Source: JAIOPA01 sp964655175 (GTDB lineage: Bacteria; Eisenbacteria; RBG-16-71-46). From it: a stretch of DNA of 53,704 nucleotides. Shown here one piece after another: positions 1 through 8,222 of this stretch. The stretch is from contig CAZZLY010000012.1 in assembly GCA_964655175.1 (NCBI GenBank), positions 1 to 53,704 of the forward strand. The letters run 5' to 3'. Under the pieces are notes generated by a model. That model did no database searches and was not told the DNA's origin. It saw only the letters and a program-made list of their open reading frames with translations. The position numbers and the translations under genes were made by a program. Within the stretch, counting starts at the first letter, position 1; each line of letters opens with the position of its first letter.

Positions 1-358
1 AGACGTACAGGTCGAGGATCTGGCGCAGCGCCACGTTGAGCGAGCGGATGCCGCCGCCGATCGGCGTGGTGAGCGGCCCCTTGATGCCGACGAGGTACTT
101 GCGGAACGCGTCGAGCGTCTCGTCGGGCAGCCAGTTGCCGGTCTGGTCGAACGCCTTCTGTCCGGCGAGCACCTCGTGCCACACGATGCTGCGCTGGCCG
201 CCGTACGCCTTGGCGACCGCGGCATCGAGCACGCGCACCGAGGCGCGCCAGATGTCCGGCCCGGTGCCGTCGCCTTCGATGAAGGGGAGGATGGGATGGT
301 TCGGCACGACCATCTTGCCGTTCTGCAGGGTGATCGCTTCGCCGTTCGTGACGCTCAT
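1..358 (-). CDS. icd: Isocitrate dehydrogenase (NADP), N-terminal part
   Basis: The window holds the first ~119 residues of isocitrate dehydrogenase, the TCA enzyme that oxidatively decarboxylates isocitrate to 2-oxoglutarate in the cytoplasm. The start MSVTNGEAITLQNGKMVVPN is followed by PFIEGDGTGPDIW, the nucleotide/substrate-binding beginning typical of the family, and by TTPIGGGIRSLNVALRQ near the cut, where the substrate-binding Ser (also the serine phosphorylated by AceK in E. coli) lies. ATG at 358 has AGGAG about 9 nt upstream. It is the last visible gene of an operon, only 26 nt after aceK, whose product controls this enzyme by phosphorylation. The C-terminal ~300 residues lie outside the window. 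Confidence 0.93.
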   Translation of the reverse strand, partial: MSVTNGEAITLQNGKMVVPNHPILPFIEGDGTGPDIWRASVRVLDAAVAKAYGGQRSIVWHEVLAGQKAFDQTGNWLPDETLDAFRKYLVGIKGPLTTPIGGGIRSLNVALRQILDLYV

Positions 359-384
359 CGGGCTTGCTCCTGGAGGGTTGGGGT

Positions 385-2127
385 TCAGCGCGGGCCGCTC
401 GGGGTCGCGGGATCGGGGCGGAGCCTGCGGGCGGCCGGATAGGGCAGGATGTCGGGGACCTCGCCGCGCGCGTGGATCGCCTGCATGCGATGCCACCATG
501 CGACGCCGAGCAGTTCGGCGTGATGCTCGAGGAACGTGGCGAGGATCTCGCCGCGCAACCCCAGGAAGGTCCGGAATTCCTCGGGGAAGATATCGCGCTC
601 GCCCACGTAGTACCAAGGCTCCCCGGCCGAGTCGTCGCCGTCCCGGACCGAGGCCGGCAGTTCCCGGAACCGGCATTCGTCGAGCGGGGCGAGCTCGTCG
701 TAGTCGTAGAAGATGAGCCGGCCGTGCCGTGAGACCCCGAAATTCTTGAGCAACAGGTCGCCGGGGAACAGGTTGGTGGCCGCCAGATCGCGCAGCGCCT
801 GCCCGTAATCCACGATCGCGGCCTGCGCAGCGGCCGTGGGGACCTCGCGCAGGTACAGGTCCAAAGGTCGCAGTCGGCGTTCGGTGTACAGGTGACGCAG
901 CACCACCTCGTCGCCCTCGACGCGCACGGTCTCGCCGGCCAGACGCAGCAACTGTTCGAGCAGTTCGGGCTCGAAGCGGTCGCGCGGGAACGACAGGTGC
1001 TCGAACTCCTGCGCATCGGCCAGACGCCCGGCGCGGTCGTGGCGGAACACCAATCGGTACTTGGCGCGCACCTCGTCGTGCGTGACCGTCTTGGGCGGAT
1101 CGAAGCGGTCGCGGATGATCTTGAACACGACGTCGAAGCCCGGCAGATGGAACACGCACATGACCATGCCGCGCGTTCCCGGCGCGATCGTGAAGCGCTC
1201 GTCGTGCGCCGCCATGTGGTGCAGCAGCGAGCGGTACAACTCGGTCTTGCCGTGCCGATGGTGTCCGATCGCCGCGTACAGTTCGGCGATGGGCTTGCGC
1301 GGCATGATGAGCCGCAGGTAGTCCACCAGGTCGCGCGGCCGCGAGTGCGAGACGAGGAAGTACGAGCGCGCGAAGCTGAACACCATGCTCACCTCGTCCT
1401 CGGAGGTGAGCACCGCCTCCACGTGCACGCGACCATCCACGTTGCGGAACGCCAGCAGCAGTGGCACGGCGGTGCCGTCGGTGAGGATCCGGCCCACCCG
1501 GTAAGCCCCCAGGCCGCGGAAGAACGTCAGCTTCACGATCTCGAGGGCGCGGATGCGCCGGTCCTCGACCGCACCCACCAGCGCGGCGGCGATCCGCTGC
1601 GCATCGCCGTCGAGGTCGTCCCACGGCAGCTCGAGGTCGTGCGCCTGCAGTGCGCGGCGCACCAGTTCGACGAGTGTGTCGGTGCGCGGGTGTTCGACCG
1701 TGAGGTGCGGGCTCACCGAACCGCGTGGCTGGCTCAATCTCAGCGACACGAACTCGAGGTCGGGGTCCACGCCGACGGTGTGGAACGTGCGCCGGGCGCA
1801 CGAGTTGAAGAACGTCTCGGCGAGTTCGGGATCGCGCCGGCCGCGGATGGCGCCCGCGAACGTCTCGCGCATGAGGCACCACGTCTCGCGGTCGCGTGCG
1901 AGTGCACCCAGTCGGCCACTCACGCGCGTGAGCGTCTCGCCCACGCACTCGCCGTACATGTCGAGCCGGCGCGCCGAATCCCGCTGCGCGGCGATCGCGT
2001 CACCGCGTTCGAAGTGCCGCCGCGCCCGGCGCGTGATGCCGCGGAAGCGTTCGCGGTACTGCTCGTAACCGGCGAGGACGACCAGGGCGCCGGCTTCCGC
2101 CCACGGTCGCAGCGACTCGCTCGTCAT
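385..2127 (-). CDS. aceK: Isocitrate dehydrogenase kinase/phosphatase
   Basis: The 580-residue protein matches AceK over its full usual length (~570-600). AceK phosphorylates and dephosphorylates isocitrate dehydrogenase and so sets the split between the TCA cycle and the glyoxylate shunt. The ATP-loop motif APGTRGMVMCVFHLPGFDVV followed by FKIIRDRFDPPKTVT is present, as is the kinase catalytic/metal region NLFPGDLLLKNFGVSRHG with FYDYDEL. ATG at 2127 lies 5 nt after the stop of the upstream small gene; icd starts 26 nt downstream. In enterobacteria aceK sits with aceA and aceB; here it sits directly before its target gene, and no isocitrate lyase or malate synthase is visible in the window. 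Confidence 0.95.
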   Translation of the reverse strand: MTSESLRPWAEAGALVVLAGYEQYRERFRGITRRARRHFERGDAIAAQRDSARRLDMYGECVGETLTRVSGRLGALARDRETWCLMRETFAGAIRGRRDPELAETFFNSCARRTFHTVGVDPDLEFVSLRLSQPRGSVSPHLTVEHPRTDTLVELVRRALQAHDLELPWDDLDGDAQRIAAALVGAVEDRRIRALEIVKLTFFRGLGAYRVGRILTDGTAVPLLLAFRNVDGRVHVEAVLTSEDEVSMVFSFARSYFLVSHSRPRDLVDYLRLIMPRKPIAELYAAIGHHRHGKTELYRSLLHHMAAHDERFTIAPGTRGMVMCVFHLPGFDVVFKIIRDRFDPPKTVTHDEVRAKYRLVFRHDRAGRLADAQEFEHLSFPRDRFEPELLEQLLRLAGETVRVEGDEVVLRHLYTERRLRPLDLYLREVPTAAAQAAIVDYGQALRDLAATNLFPGDLLLKNFGVSRHGRLIFYDYDELAPLDECRFRELPASVRDGDDSAGEPWYYVGERDIFPEEFRTFLGLRGEILATFLEHHAELLGVAWWHRMQAIHARGEVPDILPYPAARRLRPDPATPSGPR

Positions 2128-2131
2128 GCCG

Positions 2132-2719
2132 TCAGTGCGCCGACAGACTCGCGAGCAGCGACTCCAGTGCGGGCGTGGCGCGTCCGACCGGGCCCGCTTC
2201 GCCCGTCATCTTGAAGAACACCATGCCCTGGGGGCCCTCGACGATCGCGCCCTCGAGTCGCCAGCCGGGCTGCGTGCCCTGCGACTTCATGTCGGCGCCG
2301 GGCTGCGTCCACGTGCCGTCGATGCGCACGCGCGTCATGCGCATGCCGTTCACCGTGCGGACCTCGCGCGTCGGATTGGGGCTGCCCTCGAACTGGCCCG
2401 CCCAGCGGTCGATGTTCTCGTCGATCGAGCCGCCCTGACCCTTGCCGAAGTAGAACACCGCGCACTCGACGCCATCGGTGGTGTAGGTGGCGTAGCGCAT
2501 CATGCGCGGCTCGCCGGTGCGCCAGCCGTTCGGCACGGTCCAGTGCAGACCCGGGTCGGCGGGTTCCTCGGCAGGGGGCATCGTGGCGCCGTCCGCGGGC
2601 GGCATGCCACCGCCCATGGGCGCCTGCGAGGCGGCGGGCGGGGTGGCGTACTGCTTCCAGGCCACGAAGCCGAGCGCCGCGACGATCACGATCATGATGA
2701 TGGCGAGATAACGCACCAT
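2132..2719 (-). CDS. Membrane-anchored conserved hypothetical protein, first gene of the aceK-icd operon
   Basis: I do not recognise a named family. The 195-residue protein starts MVRYLAIIMIVIVAALGFVAW, one hydrophobic segment (about residues 4-20) that should anchor it to the inner membrane or act as an uncleaved signal. A Pro/Met/Gly-rich linker follows (about 25-55), then a compact domain with LHWTVPNGWR, MRYATYTTDGVECAVFYFG, GQGGSIDENIDRW and GMVFFKMTG. This pattern resembles small periplasmic domains of the PsbP/DUF1795 type, but that is only a guess. ATG at 2719 has GGAGG 6 nt upstream. It is followed after 4 nt by aceK, so it is probably co-expressed with the isocitrate branch-point control genes. 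A -10-like TATCCT lies at 2778-2773 on this strand. Confidence 0.75.
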   Translation of the reverse strand: MVRYLAIIMIVIVAALGFVAWKQYATPPAASQAPMGGGMPPADGATMPPAEEPADPGLHWTVPNGWRTGEPRMMRYATYTTDGVECAVFYFGKGQGGSIDENIDRWAGQFEGSPNPTREVRTVNGMRMTRVRIDGTWTQPGADMKSQGTQPGWRLEGAIVEGPQGMVFFKMTGEAGPVGRATPALESLLASLSAH

Positions 2720-2822
2720 GGGACACCTCCGGACACGAGCGGGGCCGCGCGTGGGGCGCGGCGGACGCGCTCAGGATAATGGAGAATCGCCGCCGCGGCA
2801 TCCCCCGCACCGGACAAGCGGA

Positions 2823-2854
2823 AGCCCCGACCGGTGCAGGGACCGATCGGGGCT
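2823..2854 (-). terminator. Intrinsic-terminator-like hairpin after the YceI gene
   Basis: AGCCCCGA (2823-2830) pairs with TCGGGGCT (2847-2854), and after one mismatch the stem continues with CCGGT... (13 positions, one mismatch). It lies about 40 nt after the stop of the minus-strand yceI gene and upstream of the aceK operon promoter. The T-tract is poor, as is common in very GC-rich genomes. Confidence 0.6.
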
Positions 2855-2893
2855 CCGTGGGCTCGGCTCGGGCGCGCGAGGCGCCCCGCCGAA

Positions 2894-3505
2894 TCACTGG
2901 GCGGCGTTGACCTCGATGTTGAGCTCGATCTTGACGTCCTCGCCCAGCATGATGCCGCCGTTGTCGAGCACGGCGTTGTAGGTCATGCCGAAATCCTTGC
3001 GGTTGATCGTGGTCGTGGCGGTGAAGCCGGCCTTGGTGCCGTTGTTCTTGCCGCCCATGGTCATGTCGCCGGCACCCAGGAACTCACCGTCGAACGTGAC
3101 CGTCTTGGTGACGCCGTGCATCGTGAAGTCGCCCGTGACCTTGTACTTGTTCTTGCCGGCCTTGGTGACCTTGGTGCTCTTGAACGTGATGGTCGGGTAC
3201 TTCTCGGCATCGAAGAAGTCGCCCGACTTGAGGTGACCGTCACGCTTCTCGTTGCCCGTGTCCACGCTCGCGACCTGGACCGACGCGTCCACCTTGATGT
3301 TCGCGGGCGTCGCCTCGTCGAACACGATCGTGCCCTGCACGTCGCGGAACACGCCACGCGCGTTCGAGAACATGTGCTTCACCGAGAAACCGACCTCCGT
3401 GTGCGGCTGGTCGATCGTCCAGTTGCTCGGGGCGGCGACGGCGAACGAGGCGGACGCGGTGAGCGCGAGGGCGGCGACGAGGAAGCGGGTCACGAACTTG
3501 GTCAT
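2894..3505 (-). CDS. YceI-family periplasmic lipid-binding protein
   Basis: The 203-residue protein has a signal peptide (MTKFVTRFLVAALALTASAS, with likely cleavage near AVAAPS) and one YceI domain: NWTIDQPHTEVGFSVKHMF near the start, GTIVFDEATP, IKVDASVQVASVDTGNEKRD, HLKSGDFFDAEKYPTITFKS and NRKDFGMTYN near the end. YceI proteins form an extended lipocalin-like barrel that binds isoprenoid chains, such as polyprenyl or ubiquinone-like lipids, in the periplasm; the ligand cannot be told from sequence. The inner ATG at 3505 was chosen because it begins the signal peptide; an upstream in-frame extension to 3619 is Arg/Pro-rich and unlike coding sequence. It appears monocistronic. Confidence 0.9.
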   Translation of the reverse strand: MTKFVTRFLVAALALTASASFAVAAPSNWTIDQPHTEVGFSVKHMFSNARGVFRDVQGTIVFDEATPANIKVDASVQVASVDTGNEKRDGHLKSGDFFDAEKYPTITFKSTKVTKAGKNKYKVTGDFTMHGVTKTVTFDGEFLGAGDMTMGGKNNGTKAGFTATTTINRKDFGMTYNAVLDNGGIMLGEDVKIELNIEVNAAQ

Positions 3506-3717
3506 GGGTCTGGGTCTCCGTGGAGCGGGTGAGGGCCCGGTACGCGCGGATGGGCCGCACGGTCGGGTACTGCGGACAGGGGCGTGACGCGGGAAACGTG
3601 GTTCCCGGGTCGCACGCACCTACGATGGCGAAGCGGTGCGAGAGGCTCGAACGATTGACCTTACGCTAACATGTGTTGGAACACGCAAGCAAGTGGGGAC
3701 CGCGTCCCGGGCGGGGC

Positions 3718-4881
3718 TCAGGGGTGATGGAGGGGGGCGGCGAAGGCCTCCCGATGGGCCTCGAACGCGGGGACGCCGCTGTGCCCGTCGAGGCTCAATC
3801 CGGCGAGGATCCGGCCCATCAGGGGCCCGAACTTGAAGCCGTGTCCCGAGCAGGCCGCGCCCACGACGACCCGTGGGGCGCCGGGCAGCGGGCCGACCAC
3901 GAAGTGCTCGTCGGGGGCGTTCGTGTACAGGCAGGTCTCGGCGTGCAGCAGGTCCCCCGGGGGGCGTGACAACTGCCGGGTGAGGAACGCGCGCACCCGC
4001 GCGATCGCCTCCTCGTCGGGGCCGGGGTCCGCGTCGGGGTCGTCGCCGCCGCCGCCGGTGGCGTGGAACGCGGCCTTGATCCCGGGCCGTCCGAACTCGG
4101 GCAGGCCGTACCACACGCCGTCCGCGGGATCGCCCAGATACACCCAGACCGGGAACCGTCCGGGGCGCGCCTCGGCGGGTTCACCGGTCCAGGCGAAGTA
4201 GCCCACGTGCTGGCGCTTCACCTCGAGGTGGCGGCGCAACGCGGGCACGAGTGCACCGACCCACGCGCCCGCAGTGAGCACGAGCCGCTCGGTGAGCAGG
4301 CGGCCGCGATCGGTCTCGACCGCGATCGGGTCGTGCTCGGGTTCGATCGCGCGCACGTGCGTGTCCTCGAGCACGTGCACGCCCTCGATGCGGCACAACC
4401 GATCGAGCGCGAGCAGCATGTCGGCCGCGGCCACGACGCCGCCGGTGCGATCGTGCAGGATCGCGTGCGCATCGGGGAACGCGAACGCGGGGAAGCGCTG
4501 TCGTGCATCGGCGACCGCGAGCCGTTCGACGCCCGGCGCGCCCGCGGCCGAGACCGCCTGCGCGTATTGCTCGAGCCCGCCCGTGGGCGGGCCGAAGAAC
4601 ACGCCGTCGGCGCGATGAATCAACGTCCGGCGCGCGTCGTGTTCGAGCCGCGGCCAGTCCTCGGCGTGCGCGACCTGCATGAGGCGCACGTAGCGCGCGT
4701 CCCCGTAGGTCGTGCGCGTGATGCGGCCGGCGCCGTGCGAGCTGCCGTGCGCGTGATGCAGCCGATGGCGTTCGACCAGCGCCACGCGCTCGACGCCGCG
4801 GCGCGCGAGTTCGAGCGCGGTCGAGAGCCCGTGCACACCGGCGCCCACGACGAGCGCGCCGAAGGCCTGCGGCGCGCTCAT
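3718..4881 (-). CDS. FAD-dependent N-methyl amino acid oxidase (sarcosine / N-methyltryptophan oxidase-like)
   Basis: The 387-residue flavoprotein belongs to the monomeric sarcosine oxidase/SolA group, which oxidises N-methyl or secondary amino acids and yields H2O2. The FAD-binding start ALVVGAGVHGLSTALELARR is at residues ~9-28. GSSHGAGRITRTTYGDARYV is typical of the group. The Cys in AETCLYTNAPDEHFVVGPLP is the usual site of covalent flavin attachment, followed by CSGHGFKFGPLMGRI. ATG at 4881 overlaps the stop of the upstream symporter gene (ATGA), so the two are translationally coupled and the symporter probably brings in the oxidase substrate. The exact substrate (sarcosine, N-methyl-Trp, pipecolate or similar) is not decided by sequence. 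Confidence 0.87.
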   Translation of the reverse strand: MSAPQAFGALVVGAGVHGLSTALELARRGVERVALVERHRLHHAHGSSHGAGRITRTTYGDARYVRLMQVAHAEDWPRLEHDARRTLIHRADGVFFGPPTGGLEQYAQAVSAAGAPGVERLAVADARQRFPAFAFPDAHAILHDRTGGVVAAADMLLALDRLCRIEGVHVLEDTHVRAIEPEHDPIAVETDRGRLLTERLVLTAGAWVGALVPALRRHLEVKRQHVGYFAWTGEPAEARPGRFPVWVYLGDPADGVWYGLPEFGRPGIKAAFHATGGGGDDPDADPGPDEEAIARVRAFLTRQLSRPPGDLLHAETCLYTNAPDEHFVVGPLPGAPRVVVGAACSGHGFKFGPLMGRILAGLSLDGHSGVPAFEAHREAFAAPLHHP

Positions 4882-6146
4882 GCGCCCGGGGCGCGGTGCG
4901 GTTCGCTCTCGCCGCGCGAGACGACCACGGCGGCGGCGAGGTCGCCGGTCACGTTGAGCGTCGTACGGCACATGTCGAGCAGGCGGTCCACGCCCAGGAT
5001 CATGCCGATGCCCTCGACGGGCACGCCCACCATGCCGAGGATCATGGCCACCACGGGCAGCGAGCCCGCGGGCACGCCCGCCGTGCCGATGCCGCCCAGG
5101 ATGCAGATGAACACGACCGTGAACTGCTGCGCGAGCGACAGCGTGACGCCGTAGAACTGCGCCAGGAACAGCACGGTGACGCCCTCGAAGAGCGCGGTGC
5201 CGTTCTGATTGGCCGTCGAGCCGATCGTGAGTACGAACCGACTCACGTGCGACGGCAGCTTGAGCTCGCGCTCGGCCACCGCGAGCGACGTGGGCAGCGT
5301 GGCGTTGCTGGAGGCGGTCGAGAACGCGGTGAGCATGGCTTCGCGCACCCCGCGGAAGAAGACCAGCGGGTTCATGCCGCCCAGCCAGGCCACGCTCGCC
5401 GAGTACACGACGAACTGCTGCAGCGCGAGCGCGGCGATCACCGTGACCACGTACGCCCCCAACTGCCACAGGATGTCGTAGCCCAATCGCGCGGTGAGCG
5501 TGAACGTGAGGCACGCCACGCCCAGCGGGGCGAGGCCGATCACCATGTCGAGCAGATGCATGGCGACGTCGTAGAGACCCTGAAGCGCCTCCTCGAACCG
5601 GCGCGCCGCCTCGGTGCGCGTCGCGGCGAGTCCGGTCCCCAGCAGCAGCGCGAACACCATGACCGCGAGCATGTCGCCCTCGTTCATGGCCTTCACGATG
5701 TTGTTGGGCACCAGCCCGACCACGAAGTCCACCCCGGTCGCACTGGCGTTGGCGCTCGGCGGCGGGGCGGCGCTCGCCTGCGTGAGCAGGCGCTGCTTGA
5801 GCTCGCTCGACAGTCCCGCACCCGGCTGCATGAGGTTGACCATGCCGACGCCGATGAGCACGGCGATCGTCGAGACGATCACGGTGTAGGCGAGCGTCTT
5901 GAGGCCGATGCGGCCCAGCGCCCGCAGATCGCCGAGCCCCGACACGCCGAGTGCCAGCGCCGACACGATGAGCGGCAACACGAGCACGAACAGCAGTCGC
6001 AGGAAGATCTTGCCCGCGGGTTCGGTGACGAGCTTCACGAACTGCTGCAGGGCGGGGGCGTCGCCCCATGCGAGGTGCGCGATCACGCCCAGCGCGAGGC
6101 CGGCGACGAGGCCGGCGAGCATGCGGTAGCTGTGGTGGAGTCTCAT
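4878..6146 (-). CDS. Dicarboxylate/amino acid:cation symporter (DAACS family)
   Basis: The 422-residue membrane protein of the GltP/DctA type imports acidic or neutral amino acids or dicarboxylates with Na+ or H+. It shows the family's hydrophobic layout, PAGKIFLRLLFVLVLPLIVS near the N-terminus, hairpin-1 motif STASSNATLPTSL, and the TM7 region TIGSTANQNGTALFEG. The classical TM7 motif NMDGT reads NQNGT here (5196-5210), which may alter sodium or substrate binding. GIGTAGVPAGSLPV is in hairpin 2. It is the first gene of a two-gene operon with the amino acid oxidase and is divergent from the P5C dehydrogenase gene 163 nt away, a context that points to amino acid uptake and catabolism. Confidence 0.9.
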   Translation of the reverse strand: MRLHHSYRMLAGLVAGLALGVIAHLAWGDAPALQQFVKLVTEPAGKIFLRLLFVLVLPLIVSALALGVSGLGDLRALGRIGLKTLAYTVIVSTIAVLIGVGMVNLMQPGAGLSSELKQRLLTQASAAPPPSANASATGVDFVVGLVPNNIVKAMNEGDMLAVMVFALLLGTGLAATRTEAARRFEEALQGLYDVAMHLLDMVIGLAPLGVACLTFTLTARLGYDILWQLGAYVVTVIAALALQQFVVYSASVAWLGGMNPLVFFRGVREAMLTAFSTASSNATLPTSLAVAERELKLPSHVSRFVLTIGSTANQNGTALFEGVTVLFLAQFYGVTLSLAQQFTVVFICILGGIGTAGVPAGSLPVVAMILGMVGVPVEGIGMILGVDRLLDMCRTTLNVTGDLAAAVVVSRGESEPHRAPGA

Positions 6147-6234
6147 GGCGCGGCAGTATCGGGGCCGCGGGACGACCGACGCAACGGGAAAGCCGACTCG
6201 CCGGGCCGTGCCTGCGCGGGGCGGGGCCGTGCGC

Positions 6235-6240
6235 TACACT
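6235..6240 (+). promoter_or_regulatory. Putative -10 box of the P5C dehydrogenase gene
   Basis: TACACT stands 69 nt before the start codon in the divergent spacer. The same TAC-CT hexamer type is seen before putA (25390-25395, TACGCT) and tspO (48826-48831, TACACT). No clear -35 element is seen, so this rests on motif resemblance only. Confidence 0.35.
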
Positions 6241-6309
6241 CGCCGCGTCATCCCGACCCGCCGCGGCGAGCCCCTTGGGTGCCGCGCGTACCCGATCCGG
6301 AGGCCCCGC

Positions 6310-8063
6310 ATGTCCTCGACCATGACCGGTCGCATCGCGCCCGTGACCGCCCAGGCGCTGCCGCCCTACGCGCCGACCACGTACCTCGATTACAGCCAGC
6401 CCGCGCATCGCGCGTCGTACGAGCAGGCGATCGCCGCGGTGCGCGCGACGGCCGGCACCGAGTACCCGATCGTGATCGGCGGCGAGCGCCTCAAGGGCGC
6501 CAAGCTGTTCGACACGACCAACCCGTCGAACCCGTCCGAGGTGCTGGGCCGGTTCCAGTCGGGCACGAAGGAGCAGGCGGCGCAGGCGGTCGAGGTCGCG
6601 GCCGAGACGTTCAAGACCTGGTCGCGCGTCCCGCCGGCCGAGCGTGCCGCCTATCTGGTCGAGGCCGCGAAGCGCATGAAGGAGCGTCGCGACTTCTTCT
6701 CGGCGTGGATGACGCTCGAGATCGGCAAGAGCTGGAACGAGGCCGACGCCGACACGGCCGAGGCGATCGACTTCATGGAGTTCTACGCGCGCGAGATGCT
6801 GCGCTACGCCGAGCCGCAGAAGCTCCACCAGATGCCGGGCGAGAAGGACACCATGGTGTACCTGCCGCTGGGCGTCGGCGCCGTGATCCCGCCGTGGAAC
6901 TTCCCGCTCGCGATCTGCGTGGGCATGACCACCGCTGCGATCGTCACCGGCAACACGGTCGTCCTCAAGCCCGCCAGTGACACGCCGGGCATCGCGTGGC
7001 AGTTCTTCGCGCTCATGGAGGAGGTGGGCCTGCCCGCCGGCGTGATCAACTTCGTCACCGGCGACGGCGGCACGGTGGGCGATCAGATCGTGCGACACGC
7101 CAAGACGCGGTTCGTGTCGTTCACGGGTTCCAAGGACGTGGGCATCGGCATCAACAAGCTCGCGGCCGAAGTGCAGCCGGGCCAGAAGTGGCTCAAGCGC
7201 GTGGTCGCCGAGATGGGCGGCAAGGACGGCATCATCATCGACGACGAGGCCGACCTCGACGCGGCCGCGCTGGGCGTGGCGCAGAGCGCGTTCGGCTTCG
7301 GTGGCCAGAAGTGCTCGGCCTGCTCGCGCGCGATCGTGGTGGACTCGGTGCACGATGCGTTCGTGGCCAAGCTCATGCCCGCGATCGCCAAGCTCGTGAA
7401 CCAGGGCGACCCGGCCGCGTACGGCACGTACATGGGCCCGGTGGCGAGCGAGCGCGCCATGAACACGATCCTCAAGTACATCGAGATCGGCAAGACCGAG
7501 GGCAAGCTGCTGCTGGGCGGTGGCCGCGTCGCGGGGAAGGATGGCTGGTTCGTGCAGCCGACCGTGTTCGACGACATCGCGCCGAACGCCCGCATCGCGC
7601 AGGAGGAGATCTTCGGCCCGGTGCTGGCGATCGTGCGGGCCAAGGACTACGACGACGCGCTGCGCATCGCGAACGACACCGAGTTCGGGCTCACCGGCGC
7701 GGTCTATTCCAAGAACCCGGCCAAGATCGCCCGCGCCCGCGAGGAGTTCTTCGTCGGCAACCTGTACCTCAACCGCAAGTGCACCGGCGCCATGGTCGGC
7801 TGCCACCCGTTCGGCGGCTTCAACATGAGCGGCACGGATAGCAAGGCAGGTGGACAGGACTATCTGCTGCTCTTCCTGCAGGCGAAGAGCATCGCGGAGA
7901 AGATNNNNNNNNNNNNNNNNNNNNNNNNNNNNNNNNNNNNNNNNNNNNNNNNNNNNNNNNNNNNNNNNNNNNNNNNNNNNNNNNNNNNNNNNNNNNNNNN
8001 NNNNGTGGACAGGACTATCTGCTGCTCTTCCTGCAGGCGAAGAGCATCGCGGAGAAGATCTGA
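6310..8063 (+). CDS. pruA: L-glutamate gamma-semialdehyde (1-pyrroline-5-carboxylate) dehydrogenase, spanning an assembly gap
   Basis: This is an aldehyde dehydrogenase of the P5CDH type (RocA/PruA), the second step of proline breakdown, giving glutamate with NAD reduction. Features in order are GVGAVIPPWNFPLAI, the NAD-binding SFTGSKDVGIGIN, the catalytic base region VVAEMGGKDGIIID, the catalytic Cys in FGGQKCSACSRAIV, QEEIFGPVLAIV and GCHPFGGFNMSGTDSKAGG. ATG at 6310 follows CCGGAGG-like sequence. The frame runs into 100 N at 7905, but the 55 nt before and after the gap are identical; overlaying them removes the gap and gives a C-terminus FLQAKSIAEKI and stop at 8061-8063. It pairs with proline dehydrogenase at 25441. 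Confidence 0.92.
7905..8004. other. Assembly gap (100 N), probably artificial
   Basis: The gap interrupts the last codons of pruA. The 55 bases at 7850-7904 are repeated exactly at 8005-8059, which looks like two contig ends that overlap by one assembler k-mer. The simplest reading is that no sequence is missing and that one copy should be removed. Confidence 0.85.
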
Positions 8064-8149
8064 GGATGAGAGGCGTGCGCGAAGCGCGCGCAACGCATCC
8101 TCAGGATCGCCGCGGACTGTTCCTGCAGGCGAAGAGCATCGCGGAGAAG
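8028..8149 (+). repeat. Short direct repeat enclosing a hairpin at the pruA 3' end
   Basis: The 30 bases at 8028-8057, which encode FLQAKSIAEK of P5C dehydrogenase, recur exactly at 8120-8149, 92 nt downstream; with one mismatch the match reaches 33 nt. Between them is a strong imperfect hairpin: TGAGGATG (8061-8068) pairs with CATCCTCA (8096-8103), and GCGTGCGC (8073-8080) pairs with GCGCGCGC (8084-8091). The second copy can be read in another frame as FLQAKSIAEKSQFH followed by a stop, as if an older gene end had been displaced by a 92-nt insertion or duplication. Confidence 0.7.
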
Positions 8150-8170
8150 AGCCAGTTTCACTGAACCATC

Positions 8171-8204
8171 GAACGGCCCGGGGGCGCGAGCTCCCGGGCC
8201 GTTC
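8171..8204. terminator. Bidirectional terminator between pruA and polX
   Basis: GAACGGCCCGGG (8171-8182) and CCCGGGCCGTTC (8193-8204) form a perfect 12-bp stem with a 10-nt loop. It lies between two convergent genes and can serve both. Confidence 0.75.
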
Positions 8205-8222
8205 GCGTGTCCGCCGTGTCGC

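Noticed and set aside
3673..3684. GTGTTGGAACAC near-palindrome upstream of yceI, as a possible operator
   Set aside because: Single short copy with a mismatched centre and no matching sites elsewhere in the window.
3718..7806. 1362-residue open frame on the minus strand
   Set aside because: Only its last 387 codons are a real gene (the flavin oxidase). The rest is antisense to P5C dehydrogenase and out of frame with the symporter, low in complexity (His/Arg/Ala-rich) and typical of GC-rich shadow frames.
7850..8164. Open frame across the first N run encoding a repeat of the P5CDH tail
   Set aside because: It is made of duplicated contig ends and N codons; the alternative tail is reported as a repeat, not as a gene.
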